A stretch of 64,000 bases of DNA from an uncultured Rhodopila sp. Lineage in GTDB: Bacteria; Pseudomonadota; Alphaproteobacteria; Acetobacterales; Acetobacteraceae. Location of the stretch: positions 1 through 64,000 of the forward strand of contig CAINOE010000209.1 of NCBI GenBank assembly GCA_903851415.1, read 5' to 3'. The notes below the pieces were generated by a model. The model made no database searches. It was not told the origin of the DNA and saw nothing but the letters and a program-made list of their open reading frames with translations. Each line of letters opens with the position of its first letter. The stretch's first letter is position 1. Below are positions 1 through 7,723 of the stretch, piece after piece. The translations under genes and the position numbers were made by a program.

Positions 1-59
1 AGGGCGAGGATGAGGTTGACGAGGTTGGTGTCGGGGGAGGCGGGTTCGGGTGCGGACAT
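1..59 (-). CDS. N-terminus of an unidentified gene leaving the window
   Basis: On the minus strand an ATG at 59 opens a frame that runs off the left edge, giving about 19 residues (MSAPEPASPDTNLVNLILA). Nearly every third codon position is C, as in the real genes here, which supports coding. The fragment is too short to assign a family: a polar, proline-rich start followed by a hydrophobic stretch. A promoter-like sequence lies just upstream. Confidence 0.45.
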   Translation of the reverse strand, partial: MSAPEPASPDTNLVNLILA

Positions 60-444
60 GGGGTGCGCTCGGAATGGGGTGCGGCGGTTCTACCTTCGGT
101 TGTGGGATGGTGTCAAGAATAATATCCTATAACGGGGTGATTTATGGGATGGCGTTCCTGGCGGACGGGGGTTGCGTTGTGGCCGACTTGAGATGTGCTG
201 CTGGAGCGGTTCGTAAACGAACGTGCCGCGCTGACCAGTTCCGCCAAGGACCACCCCGAATTGCCGGTATGGTCCCTCGGGAGCGTAGGCGCCCTCCACC
301 GGCGCAGGGTGGTTCGACACCCCTTGGCGTGACCTCGCAGCTCTGCGAATTCTACTCGATCGTGACCAATGCGCGGCGGGTTTCCAGGCCCCGCGCTTCC
401 GCTGCAGGAGGCGCGCAGGGATGCCTGCTTTGCGCCCCCCGGGA
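60..444. other. Intergenic stretch without a supported gene
   Basis: This stretch lies between the left-edge gene and the end of the SLC13 permease gene. Apart from the promoter candidate at 87-116 I see no convincing gene, RNA or terminator. Short open frames on both strands lack the codon bias of their neighbours. Confidence 0.5.
87..116 (-). promoter_or_regulatory. Candidate sigma-70 promoter
   Basis: On the minus strand a perfect TTGACA -35 box (111-116) is followed after 18 bp by TAGAAC (87-92), a 4/6 match to the -10 consensus. It lies about 28 bp upstream of the ATG at 59, so it would drive the partial gene at the left edge. Only the sequence match supports it. Confidence 0.4.
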
Positions 445-2268
445 TCAGAACGGCCACACCAGTGGCACGACGAACGTGGCGACCAGCCCGAACATGATCA
501 GCAGCGGCAGCCCCAGTTTCCAGTAGTCGGTGAACACATACCCGCCCGGGTTCATCACCATCAGGTTCACCGGAGTTGCCACCGGCGTCAGGAAGGCGCC
601 GGCCGAGGCGACCGTGATGCTCATCAGCACCGGCTGCGCTGAAACCCCCATCGTCTTTGCCGCCGCCAGCCCGATCGGGATGAGGATCAGCGCCGTCGCG
701 GTGTTGCTGATCAACTGCCCCAGGATCGCCGTGAGGACGAACAGGCCAGCCAGCAGCGCATACGGGCTTCTGTCACCGACAAGGTGCACCAGGCCGTCAG
801 CCAGCAGGTTGGCCGCGCCGCTTTTGGTCATCGCGGTCGATAGCGGGATCATCGCACCGACGAGGATCACCGTCGTCCAGTTGATCGAGCGATAGGCCTG
901 CTCGACCGTCACGACGCGGAACAGCACCATGGCAAAAGCCGCCAGCAGCCCGGCCATGACCGAGGGCAGAATGTTGGCCGCCAGCAGCACGACCATCCCC
1001 AGCAGCACGGCGATCGCGGTCTTCGCCCCCGCACCCATCGGCACCGCCTGACGCCGCACCAGCTCCGGCGAGTCGACCACCAGCACCTCGGGATCGCTCA
1101 GGTGGCGGTCGAGCGCCTCCCAGGTGCCTTGCAGCAGCAGCGTGTCGCCGGCCGCAAGGGTCGTTTCTTCCGGCCCGGTGTCCTGGCCTTTTCGCTGCAC
1201 GGCCAGGACAACGAGGTCGCCGCTCGGTGTCACCATGCCGGGAAACACTGACTCGCCAATCAGGCGGGAGCGCGGCGGCACGATCACCTCGGCCAGGCCG
1301 GAGCTGCGGTTGAACAGCGTGCCGCTTACGTCATCGGGCGCATCGGCGGTGCGGAACGCGAGGTGCTTGTCCGCTGCGAGCGCACCGGCGGCATCCGCAT
1401 TGCCGCGGACGACCAGCAGGTCGCCGTCGGCCAGGGCGGGCCGCCGCACGCGGCCGCTGCCGTCGGCCGCCTGCACCGAAACCAGCGTCAGACCGCTATA
1501 GGCGCCGAGTTCGATCCGTTCGGCCGGTGCGCCGACATAGGGGGAGGAAGCGCGGATGCGCAGTTGGAACATGCCGTCATCCAGCCGGTACTGCTCCACC
1601 AGCGTGCGCGCGTGCTGGCTGAGATCGGGCGGCAGCGAGCGTCCGCTGCGCGTCGGCAGCAGCTTCTGGCCGAAGAACACAACGAAGGCGATCGTGCCGG
1701 CGACCAGCGGCAGACCGGCAACGGCGAAGGAGAACAGGCCGAATGGCGGGTAGCCCGCTTCGCCCACCGCCTCCGACACCAGCAGGTTCACCGGCGTGCC
1801 GGTCAGCGCGAGCAGCGAACCGGCATGCGAGGCGAACACCAGCGGCATCAGCAGTTGCGACGGCGCGCGTTTCAGCCGCACCGCCATGACGACGACCACC
1901 GGCAGCAGCGCGGCGACGGCGCCGTTGACGCTGATCAGCGCGGTCAGCACGGCGACCAGCGACATCATCAGGACCAGCAGCCGGGATCGGGATTCCCCGG
2001 CCTTGGAGATCAGGTTCTGGCCGGCCCAGGCGGTGACGCCGCTCGCATCCAGCCCGGCGCTGACGACGAACAATGAGGCGATGAAGATCACCGCCGGATC
2101 GCCAAGTCCACCCAGCGATTCCTGCAAAGTCGTCACGCCGCTGAAATACAGCGCGAGCGCGGTGCCGAGTGCTACAAGGACGACCGGAATGCCGTCCCAG
2201 ATGAACAGGACGACGATTCCGATGACGATTGCGAAGGTGATGGTTATGTCGCTCATGACGAGCGACAT
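445..2268 (-). CDS. SLC13/DASS-type anion permease with two RCK_C domains
   Basis: This is an inner-membrane permease of about 607 aa, probably for a di/tricarboxylate, sulfate or another small anion. Hydrophobic segments form the N-terminal third and the C-terminal third. Between them (roughly residues 210-400) lies a soluble region with two TrkA-C/RCK_C-like modules, each with a pattern such as GDLLVVRG or GDTLLLQG. Conserved SNT and GTPVNL/ATPVNL motifs are typical of the ArsB/NhaD-SLC13 superfamily. I chose ATG 2268, which has AGGA upstream; ATG 2256 is the alternative. The open frame continues further upstream but there overlaps the AbgT gene. It is the third gene of a porin-AbgT-SLC13 operon, 38 nt after AbgT. 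Family confidence is high; the substrate is unknown. Confidence 0.85.
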   Translation of the reverse strand: MSLVMSDITITFAIVIGIVVLFIWDGIPVVLVALGTALALYFSGVTTLQESLGGLGDPAVIFIASLFVVSAGLDASGVTAWAGQNLISKAGESRSRLLVLMMSLVAVLTALISVNGAVAALLPVVVVMAVRLKRAPSQLLMPLVFASHAGSLLALTGTPVNLLVSEAVGEAGYPPFGLFSFAVAGLPLVAGTIAFVVFFGQKLLPTRSGRSLPPDLSQHARTLVEQYRLDDGMFQLRIRASSPYVGAPAERIELGAYSGLTLVSVQAADGSGRVRRPALADGDLLVVRGNADAAGALAADKHLAFRTADAPDDVSGTLFNRSSGLAEVIVPPRSRLIGESVFPGMVTPSGDLVVLAVQRKGQDTGPEETTLAAGDTLLLQGTWEALDRHLSDPEVLVVDSPELVRRQAVPMGAGAKTAIAVLLGMVVLLAANILPSVMAGLLAAFAMVLFRVVTVEQAYRSINWTTVILVGAMIPLSTAMTKSGAANLLADGLVHLVGDRSPYALLAGLFVLTAILGQLISNTATALILIPIGLAAAKTMGVSAQPVLMSITVASAGAFLTPVATPVNLMVMNPGGYVFTDYWKLGLPLLIMFGLVATFVVPLVWPF

Positions 2269-2306
2269 CCGTTCCGGTCCTGTTGCATGTCGGTAAAGCC
2301 CTTTTG

Positions 2307-3842
2307 CTAGATGCCGAGGGGGATGCTGAACAGGTACCAAATGATGAGCAGCACCGTCCATACAACATACAGGACGGCCGCATAAGGCAGCATCATGGCC
2401 ACCACCGTCCCCACCCCGGCATCCTTCTGATATTTCTGCGCAAAGATAACGATCATGCCGAAATAGGCCATCAGCGGCGTTATCACGTTTCCCGGAGAAT
2501 CGCCGACGCGGTAGGCCGCCAGCACGGTGGTCGGGTCGACACTCAGCTTCATGAACAGCGGCACGAAGATCGGCGCCAGGATTGCCCATTTCGCGATGGC
2601 TGCCGGAATGATCAGGTTCACCAGCGCGGTCACCAGCACGAACACGATCAGCAGCGGCAAGGGGGGCATATTGAGGTGTTCGATGACATCGGACAGGTTC
2701 ACCGCCGCGATCGTCGCCAGGTTGCTGTAGTTGAAGTGCGCCAGGAACTGGCTGATCACCAGGAACAGGAACAGCAGCCCGCCAAGGCCCGAAACCGTCT
2801 TGGTGATCGCCCCGATCGCCTGCGTCACGGATGTGATCGTCCCCGCCGCGTAGCCATAGGCCGAGCCGACGACCAGAAACACCAACATGATCAGGGGGAT
2901 CAGGCTGTTCATCAGCGGCGAGTCGCCGATCAGCGCACCGGTCACCGGATTACGCAGCGGTGAGCCGGATGGAAGGCTGAGCAGGGCGATGAAGGCCAGA
3001 ACCCCGATCAGGCCAAACAACGCAGCCCGCAGCCCGCGGCCTTCTTCGGCCGTCGTGGCACCGGCACTCTCGGCCGGGACCTCCCCTGTATATTTGCCCA
3101 GCCGCGGCTCGACCACGCGCTCCGTAACGATCGTGCAAACAATGGACATCAGCACCATCGAAACGATCGAGAAATACAGGTTCGCCGTGATATAAATCGA
3201 ATAATTCGGATTCAGCAGATGGATCGCATCGTTGGTCAGCTCCGTCAGCACGCCATCCACCGGCGTAATGATCAGGTTCACGCCAAACACCGCCGACACG
3301 CCCGCGAACGCTGCCGCCAGCCCGGCGATCGGATGCCGCCCCAGGCTGAGGAACGCCGCCGAACCCAACGGCATCAACACGAGATAACCGGCATCGGACG
3401 CGACGGAGGACAGCGCGCCCAACGCCACAATGATGAAGGTGATCGCCCGCCGCGGCGCAACGATAACGATCTTGCGGATCAGCGCATTGATCAGCCCGGC
3501 TTCCTCCGCCAGGCCCACGCCGACCATCGCGACAAAGATGACCCCGACCGGCCCGAACCCCAGGAAGTTGCGGACCACGGAGGTGATCATGAACCGGATC
3601 CCCTCCACCGTCAGCAGGCTGTTGACCGCCGCCGTCGTGTAGCTCGCCTGATGCGTCACCGGGTCGATCACCTGGTAGGTGACGCTGGTGCCCAGCATAT
3701 GAAAAAGCTGCGACAGGACGATGACGATCGCCGACATGATCAGAAAGATGATGGCCGGGTGCGGCACCTTGTTGCCGACGACCTCGACCCCGTCCAGCAG
3801 CTTCTGCAGAAATGACTTCCGTGACGCGACTGTCGCGCTCAT
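2307..3842 (-). CDS. AbgT-family transporter
   Basis: A polytopic inner-membrane protein of 511 aa, the usual AbgT length. The family includes p-aminobenzoyl-glutamate importers (AbgT) and antimetabolite exporters (MtrF). The N-terminus (KLLDGVEVVGNKVPHPAIIF) is the characteristic AbgT opening, and the segments SVASDAGYLVLMPLG and VGDSPGNVITPLMAYF match family signatures. The start at ATG 3842 is set by a GGAGG eight bases upstream; codons further upstream in the frame overlap the porin gene. It lies 28 nt after the porin and 38 nt before the SLC13 permease, so all three are probably co-transcribed. The substrate cannot be told from sequence; a carboxylate such as an aromatic amide or folate breakdown product is plausible. 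Confidence 0.88.
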   Translation of the reverse strand: MSATVASRKSFLQKLLDGVEVVGNKVPHPAIIFLIMSAIVIVLSQLFHMLGTSVTYQVIDPVTHQASYTTAAVNSLLTVEGIRFMITSVVRNFLGFGPVGVIFVAMVGVGLAEEAGLINALIRKIVIVAPRRAITFIIVALGALSSVASDAGYLVLMPLGSAAFLSLGRHPIAGLAAAFAGVSAVFGVNLIITPVDGVLTELTNDAIHLLNPNYSIYITANLYFSIVSMVLMSIVCTIVTERVVEPRLGKYTGEVPAESAGATTAEEGRGLRAALFGLIGVLAFIALLSLPSGSPLRNPVTGALIGDSPLMNSLIPLIMLVFLVVGSAYGYAAGTITSVTQAIGAITKTVSGLGGLLFLFLVISQFLAHFNYSNLATIAAVNLSDVIEHLNMPPLPLLIVFVLVTALVNLIIPAAIAKWAILAPIFVPLFMKLSVDPTTVLAAYRVGDSPGNVITPLMAYFGMIVIFAQKYQKDAGVGTVVAMMLPYAAVLYVVWTVLLIIWYLFSIPLGI

Positions 3843-3870
3843 GTCGGTTTCCTCCGAACTGTTCTTGTCA

Positions 3871-5619
3871 TCAGAAACGTCCCACCACCGCACCGACGAT
3901 GCGGTTGGCGACGCCCAGGCCGGCACCGGCTGACCCGGCGGCGGCCGAACCGCCGAACAGGTCGCGGCGGGTGAATACGTATTCCAGGCCGACATCCACG
4001 GCGCCGCTGCCGAAGCTGCCGTTGCTGATCGCGCCGAACGGGCTCCAAATCAGGTTGACGAAGACCTGCTGCATGTCGCGGTTCAGCCCGAGCGCGGCGG
4101 CGGAGCCGGGCACGAATTCCAGGGCATAGGACGGATAGTCCTGCCGGGAGTAGGCATAGGCGAAGTTGCTGCGCAGTTGCGGCGTCCAGAAGCGGCGATA
4201 GGCGGCGATGGCGCCGTATGTCGGCAGCGCATTGAGGCTGCCGCCCACCACGCCCGGCAGGCCGATATTCGTCAGCGCGTCCTGGCCCGAGGTGTTGCCG
4301 GCGAAATACCGCCCGATACCCTGGCCGTAATACGCCATGCCCAGCACCTGATCGGCGCCGAAGCCGTCCCACAGCCAGCGCATCGGCACGCCCACGTTCG
4401 CCGCGAAACCCCAGCCGGTGGCGTTCAGGTCCAGGTTGGGCGGCGACGCCGCGGTGCCGGCGGTGCGGACCGACAGCCGCCGCAGCATGCCGCGCGCCTC
4501 GGCGACCAGCCCGTCGTCGCGGTAAGTCAGCCGGCCGAGCAGGTCGGGGGCGGTGTTGAAGGCCGGGCTCGCGCCGTTGGTCGTCGTGTTCTGGGTGAAG
4601 ACGCCGGCGACGGAGGTGTACTGGGTGTCGGGAGCCTCGATCGAGACCATGCCGGTCAGCCCCGGCGCGAGGCGGCCGGTTGCCCGGATCTGCGCCTGGC
4701 GGATGAACGACTGGTTGAGGTTGGTGGCGTCGAGCAGCGTCTCGAAGACGCCCTCGTTCCACAGGCTGTTGGCCTGGCCGGCCAGCACGCGGAACTCCGC
4801 GGTGCCCAGCTCGGCCCAGGCCTGGCGCATCCGGAACTGGGCGTTCGTGGTGGTGCCGCCGGCGAAGTCGCCTTCGATGCGGGTTTCCAGCGTGCCCCAA
4901 TCGGTGAGCGAGCGGGTATCGACGCCGATGCGGCTGTAGCGCGCGGTCATGGCGAACTCGCCGCCCTGCGCGTCGGCTGCGCTGTTATTGAGCGGAATGG
5001 TCTGCGCGGTTGGCGCATCGGTTTGGTTGCGGCCGCTCAGGTCGTAGTACGAGGAGATCTTGGCGAAGCCGTAGACGCGCACCTCCGTCTCGGTGCTCGG
5101 GATGCGGATGGCGATGCCCGGCAGGTCGGAGCGGAGCGCGTCCTCGTTCTCGTACTGATTGCCCATCGGTTCGGGCGGCAGCAGTCCGGGGATGTTCGGG
5201 TTGAGCGCGGCGGCGATGGATTGTTCGACCGTGGCGGGGGACGGCGCGGCGGCCTGTGCCGGCGGCGTGGCGGCGGCGACTGAGCCTGAGGGAGCGCCAG
5301 GGAGCGGGGTTGGCGCGGCGCCGGCGACCGGGGTTGCGGATGGCGGCGCGGCGGGCTGCGGCGCCCTCGGGCGCGCCCTGGCGGGCGGCGCGACGGCCGT
5401 CTGCTGACGTGGCGCGGGCGTTGGCGTCGCGGTATTCAGCCGGCCTTCGAGCTGGTCCACCCGGTTCTGCAACTCGTCGATCTTTTGCAAGAGTCGCTCT
5501 TGGTTGCGCATGAGTTGCTCAACGAGCGGCTGCTGCTCGGCCGCCGGCTGTTGCGCGAGCACCGGATCGGCCGCGAGCGCACAGCCCAACACACTCAGCA
5601 AACCGTATAAAGGCCGCAC
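3871..5619 (-). CDS. DcaP-like outer-membrane porin
   Basis: A 582-aa precursor starting at GTG 5619, preceded by a purine-rich GAGAGGGGG. A signal peptide (about 19 residues, ending at LAADPVLA/Q) is followed by a short heptad-like coiled coil (NQERLLQKIDELQNRVDQLE), then a long Pro/Ala linker (about residues 60-130), then a beta-barrel region rich in alternating strands and aromatic girdle residues (EVRVYGFAKISSYYDLSG). This order is that of DcaP-like trimeric porins, which take up negatively charged substrates such as dicarboxylates. It is first in the operon with two inner-membrane carboxylate-type transporters, giving outer- and inner-membrane steps together. The barrel ends in F, as expected for BAM recognition. 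Confidence 0.8.
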   Translation of the reverse strand: MRPLYGLLSVLGCALAADPVLAQQPAAEQQPLVEQLMRNQERLLQKIDELQNRVDQLEGRLNTATPTPAPRQQTAVAPPARARPRAPQPAAPPSATPVAGAAPTPLPGAPSGSVAAATPPAQAAAPSPATVEQSIAAALNPNIPGLLPPEPMGNQYENEDALRSDLPGIAIRIPSTETEVRVYGFAKISSYYDLSGRNQTDAPTAQTIPLNNSAADAQGGEFAMTARYSRIGVDTRSLTDWGTLETRIEGDFAGGTTTNAQFRMRQAWAELGTAEFRVLAGQANSLWNEGVFETLLDATNLNQSFIRQAQIRATGRLAPGLTGMVSIEAPDTQYTSVAGVFTQNTTTNGASPAFNTAPDLLGRLTYRDDGLVAEARGMLRRLSVRTAGTAASPPNLDLNATGWGFAANVGVPMRWLWDGFGADQVLGMAYYGQGIGRYFAGNTSGQDALTNIGLPGVVGGSLNALPTYGAIAAYRRFWTPQLRSNFAYAYSRQDYPSYALEFVPGSAAALGLNRDMQQVFVNLIWSPFGAISNGSFGSGAVDVGLEYVFTRRDLFGGSAAAGSAGAGLGVANRIVGAVVGRF

Positions 5620-5733
5620 GTTCCCCCTCTCGCATCCGGTTGCGCGACCGGTATTCCTGCGCCGCAATATCGAATCGCGCTTTTGCGTTTACACCGTAGG
5701 GCAGGAAGTCTAGGGCAATCGGCTGGCGAGGGT

Positions 5734-5751
5734 GTGGGACGGACGTCCCAC
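5734..5751. promoter_or_regulatory. Perfect 7-bp inverted repeat upstream of the porin operon
   Basis: GTGGGAC-GGAC-GTCCCAC, a perfect 7-bp stem with a 4-base centre, about 115 bp upstream of the porin start. It could be a repressor operator or an RNA hairpin in a long 5' leader. No run of T follows, so a terminator is unlikely. Confidence 0.35.
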
Positions 5752-5817
5752 GACCGAGCGCCACGTTCCAAAGCGTGTGTCAAACTACAGCCGAGACAGA
5801 CCGCGCGTTGGTCTGCC

Positions 5818-5855
5818 AAGCATTCACGCCGTTAAGCATTCACGGCGTCAAGCAT
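5818..5855. repeat. 16-bp tandem repeat, about 2.4 copies
   Basis: AAGCATTCACGCCGTT is followed directly by AAGCATTCACGGCGTC (14/16 identical) and then by a decayed third copy beginning AAGCATT. The centre CACGCCGT/CACGGCGT is itself partly symmetric. It lies about 200 bp upstream of the porin start and could be an iterated binding site or simple slippage. Confidence 0.6.
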
Positions 5856-6098
5856 TACTTCTGGCGTGGCGCACGATTTCGTGGGCCTTAAAGTCACGTT
5901 GCGGCGATAAATCCCGGGCCTTTCCGCCCACCCGCTATGGCCGGCCATAGCGGTGGAGAGGCTCGACGCCCCAACGCCGTGCCAGGCTCGAGAAGATAAA
6001 AGGAACGATCTGGCAGCGGGAATAGCCGAAATGACGCGCGCGGCCTGCTTGCCGGGCCGCCGTCCGTCATGCCCGGACGGACGGGTGACGCGGCGATA

Positions 6099-6368
6099 TC
6101 AGCGCGACTGTTGACCGGCCTGGTAACCCTGCTGGAACGACCGGTCCTGGTTGTTCCTCCAGGCATTGGTCAGCAGGCCGCCGGCCAGGCCGGCACCGGC
6201 GCCGATACCGGCACCGAGGGCGGCGTTCCCTGCCATTGCGCCAATCGCGGCACCGCCCGCGGTGCCAATCGCCGTGCCCGTAAGTGCGCGCTGCTGGCCA
6301 GGCGTGAGGTCGGAACACCCCGGAAGGAATGGCGTCAGCACCAGCATCGCAATCATCGTCTTTTTCAT
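6099..6368 (-). CDS. Glycine-zipper lipoprotein
   Basis: An 89-aa protein with a lipoprotein signal sequence: a KK start, a hydrophobic core and a cysteine at residue 18 in the context FLPGC. Residues about 30-66 are an Ala/Gly-rich glycine zipper (TAIGTAGGAAIGAMAGNAAL), as in YMGG-like or Rick_17kDa-type envelope lipoproteins. The C-terminus is polar and Gln-rich. Proteins of this kind sit in the outer membrane or oligomerise there; the exact role is unknown. It is the last of five same-strand genes starting at grrA, 37 nt after the Rap1a-like gene. Confidence 0.8.
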   Translation of the reverse strand: MKKTMIAMLVLTPFLPGCSDLTPGQQRALTGTAIGTAGGAAIGAMAGNAALGAGIGAGAGLAGGLLTNAWRNNQDRSFQQGYQAGQQSR

Positions 6369-6405
6369 CTTTGGTTCCCTCGATCGGTTAGCACGTGAGA
6401 GGCGA

Positions 6406-6828
6406 TCACCCGTGCGGATGATGCGGGGCAGCGACCTGATGAGGGCAGGGATAGCGGTCGATCAGATACGTTATCAGGCCGACAGCGGCCGGCTTTTGCA
6501 GTCTCGAGGGATCGCTGCCAGCCCAGGATGCGAAGTCGCTCGCCGCCTGATCGAGGGTGGGCGCCGGCGCCGGCAGGCAGAACGGCCGCCGGGACTGGGG
6601 CCCCGCAGCGCTGTAACTGAGGACGATCTCAACAGCTCCCTCGGCAAAGCCCTGACAGAAGTTGAGTGCTGCCGGTGCCAATGGATCTTGTTGCTGCGCC
6701 GTACACAGGGCAACCAGATCGGCAGTGGTCTTGGGAGGAAAATTATCCTGCGCAACCCCCGCATTGGCGGCAGATAGCGCCACGCCGTACGCCACCACGG
6801 CGCCGACGGTCAACACGCGACATCTCAT
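6406..6828 (-). CDS. Rap1a/Tai-family-like secreted protein
   Basis: A 140-aa protein with a signal peptide (cleavage near ANAGVAQ) and four cysteines in the mature part. The pattern ALNFCQGFAEGAVEI ... FCLPAP ... PAAVGLITYLIDRYPCP is that of the Rap1a/Tai immunity-protein fold: helical, periplasmic, with disulfides. Founding members neutralise periplasmic amidase effectors of type VI secretion. Many alphaproteobacterial homologues have no effector nearby, and none is visible here, so an immunity role should not be assumed. It lies 128 nt downstream of the gene at 6957-7700 and 37 nt upstream of the glycine-zipper lipoprotein. Confidence 0.65.
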   Translation of the reverse strand: MRCRVLTVGAVVAYGVALSAANAGVAQDNFPPKTTADLVALCTAQQQDPLAPAALNFCQGFAEGAVEIVLSYSAAGPQSRRPFCLPAPAPTLDQAASDFASWAGSDPSRLQKPAAVGLITYLIDRYPCPHQVAAPHHPHG

Positions 6829-6956
6829 TGCGGTCCCCCTTTATCGAATCGATTTTAGCTGCCGTTCCGGCATTTGCCAACCGCAGATTCCATTGCACGC
6901 GGAGGCCGAAGAGCAAACGCGCATGGAAGTCCGCGGAACGTTCGCATCTCGATCGC

Positions 6957-7700
6957 CTATTCCCAGAAGGCTTCCAGGATCGTGTTGTCGTCGCCCAGCA
7001 TAAGGGTCAGGCGGTTGGGATCCTGGGCGGCGCCCCTGATGCCGTCCGAGGCTTTGATCGTTCGGAGTAATCTCGGGAGATCATCCTTGCGGACAAGATC
7101 CTGTTGCGGTTGCGCCGTGCCGCCTTCGGGAGCGAGCTTCTTCCCCGGGCATGCATGGCAGTCATTCACGCTGATCGTCGCCCGGACCACACCCGGGACG
7201 CCTTTGACCGTGATGGCATTCTCCGATCCCCGGACCCGAACGCCCTCGAACGGATGGCCCTCCTCGAGCGCAAGAATAGCGCCGATCGGCACGAAGCCGT
7301 CGGCGGCCTGCGACTGAACCGGCGGGGTCGCGATCAGTTCCAGATCGAGGACGCCGTCGAACGGCTTCCCGGCATAGGTGGGAACCAACTGCGGCGCGCT
7401 CCAACCCTGCGAAGCCGCAAGTCCCGTCACCCGAACAATGTCAAGCCTGGGCTCGGCGGAGGTGCGCAAAACTTCCACGCTGGTCACGTAGAGGACGGGC
7501 AGATCCGCCGGGTTGGCGCTTTCGGGCGCGGCGGCCGGCTGCTCCTCCAGCCCCCATCCCGGACCGGAATACGCCGGCGGCGCCACGCCCGGTACTGGCG
7601 GATGCTCGGCGGGAGCATTCTGGGCCAAAGCCGAACCGATCATGCTCGGTTGCATTGCCGCAAAGGCAAATAGGACTGTTCGTCGGGCTATCGCTTGCAT
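6957..7700 (-). CDS. Secreted protein of unknown function in the grr operon
   Basis: A 247-aa protein I do not recognise. A signal peptide (about residues 1-26, ending SALA/QN) precedes a Pro/Ala-rich stretch, then a mixed beta/alpha region (LPVLYVTSVEVLRTS, LDLELIATPPVQ). A CHAC motif (two cysteines two residues apart, near residue 181) is the only cysteine pair I see in the mature part. It starts 23 nt after grrM stops and on the same strand, so it is almost certainly co-transcribed with grrM and grrA. Cyanobacterial Grr loci often carry an orphan periplasmic binding protein instead; this protein does not resemble one. It may bind, export or use the modified peptide, but that is inference from position only. 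Confidence 0.75.
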   Translation of the reverse strand: MQAIARRTVLFAFAAMQPSMIGSALAQNAPAEHPPVPGVAPPAYSGPGWGLEEQPAAAPESANPADLPVLYVTSVEVLRTSAEPRLDIVRVTGLAASQGWSAPQLVPTYAGKPFDGVLDLELIATPPVQSQAADGFVPIGAILALEEGHPFEGVRVRGSENAITVKGVPGVVRATISVNDCHACPGKKLAPEGGTAQPQQDLVRKDDLPRLLRTIKASDGIRGAAQDPNRLTLMLGDDNTILEAFWE

Positions 7701-7723
7701 TCCGGCCTCCGGGTTGATGATCG

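Larger units (their letters stand above)
5620..6098. other. Intergenic stretch with a palindrome and short tandem repeat
   Basis: No convincing gene. It is the upstream region of the porin operon (minus strand) and holds the perfect inverted repeat at 5734-5751 and the 16-bp tandem repeat at 5818-5855. At 6067-6090 a short GTCATGCCCG...CGGGTGAC inverted repeat resembles the arm of the palindromic elements at 33.8 and 60.7 kb. Confidence 0.5.

Noticed and set aside
2269..2589. N-terminal extension of the SLC13 permease frame
   Set aside because: It overlaps the AbgT gene and encodes an Arg/His-rich, non-membrane sequence unlike the family.
5818..5855. Possible CRISPR-like repeats
   Set aside because: The copies are direct tandem repeats without spacers and only 16 bp long, and there are no cas genes.
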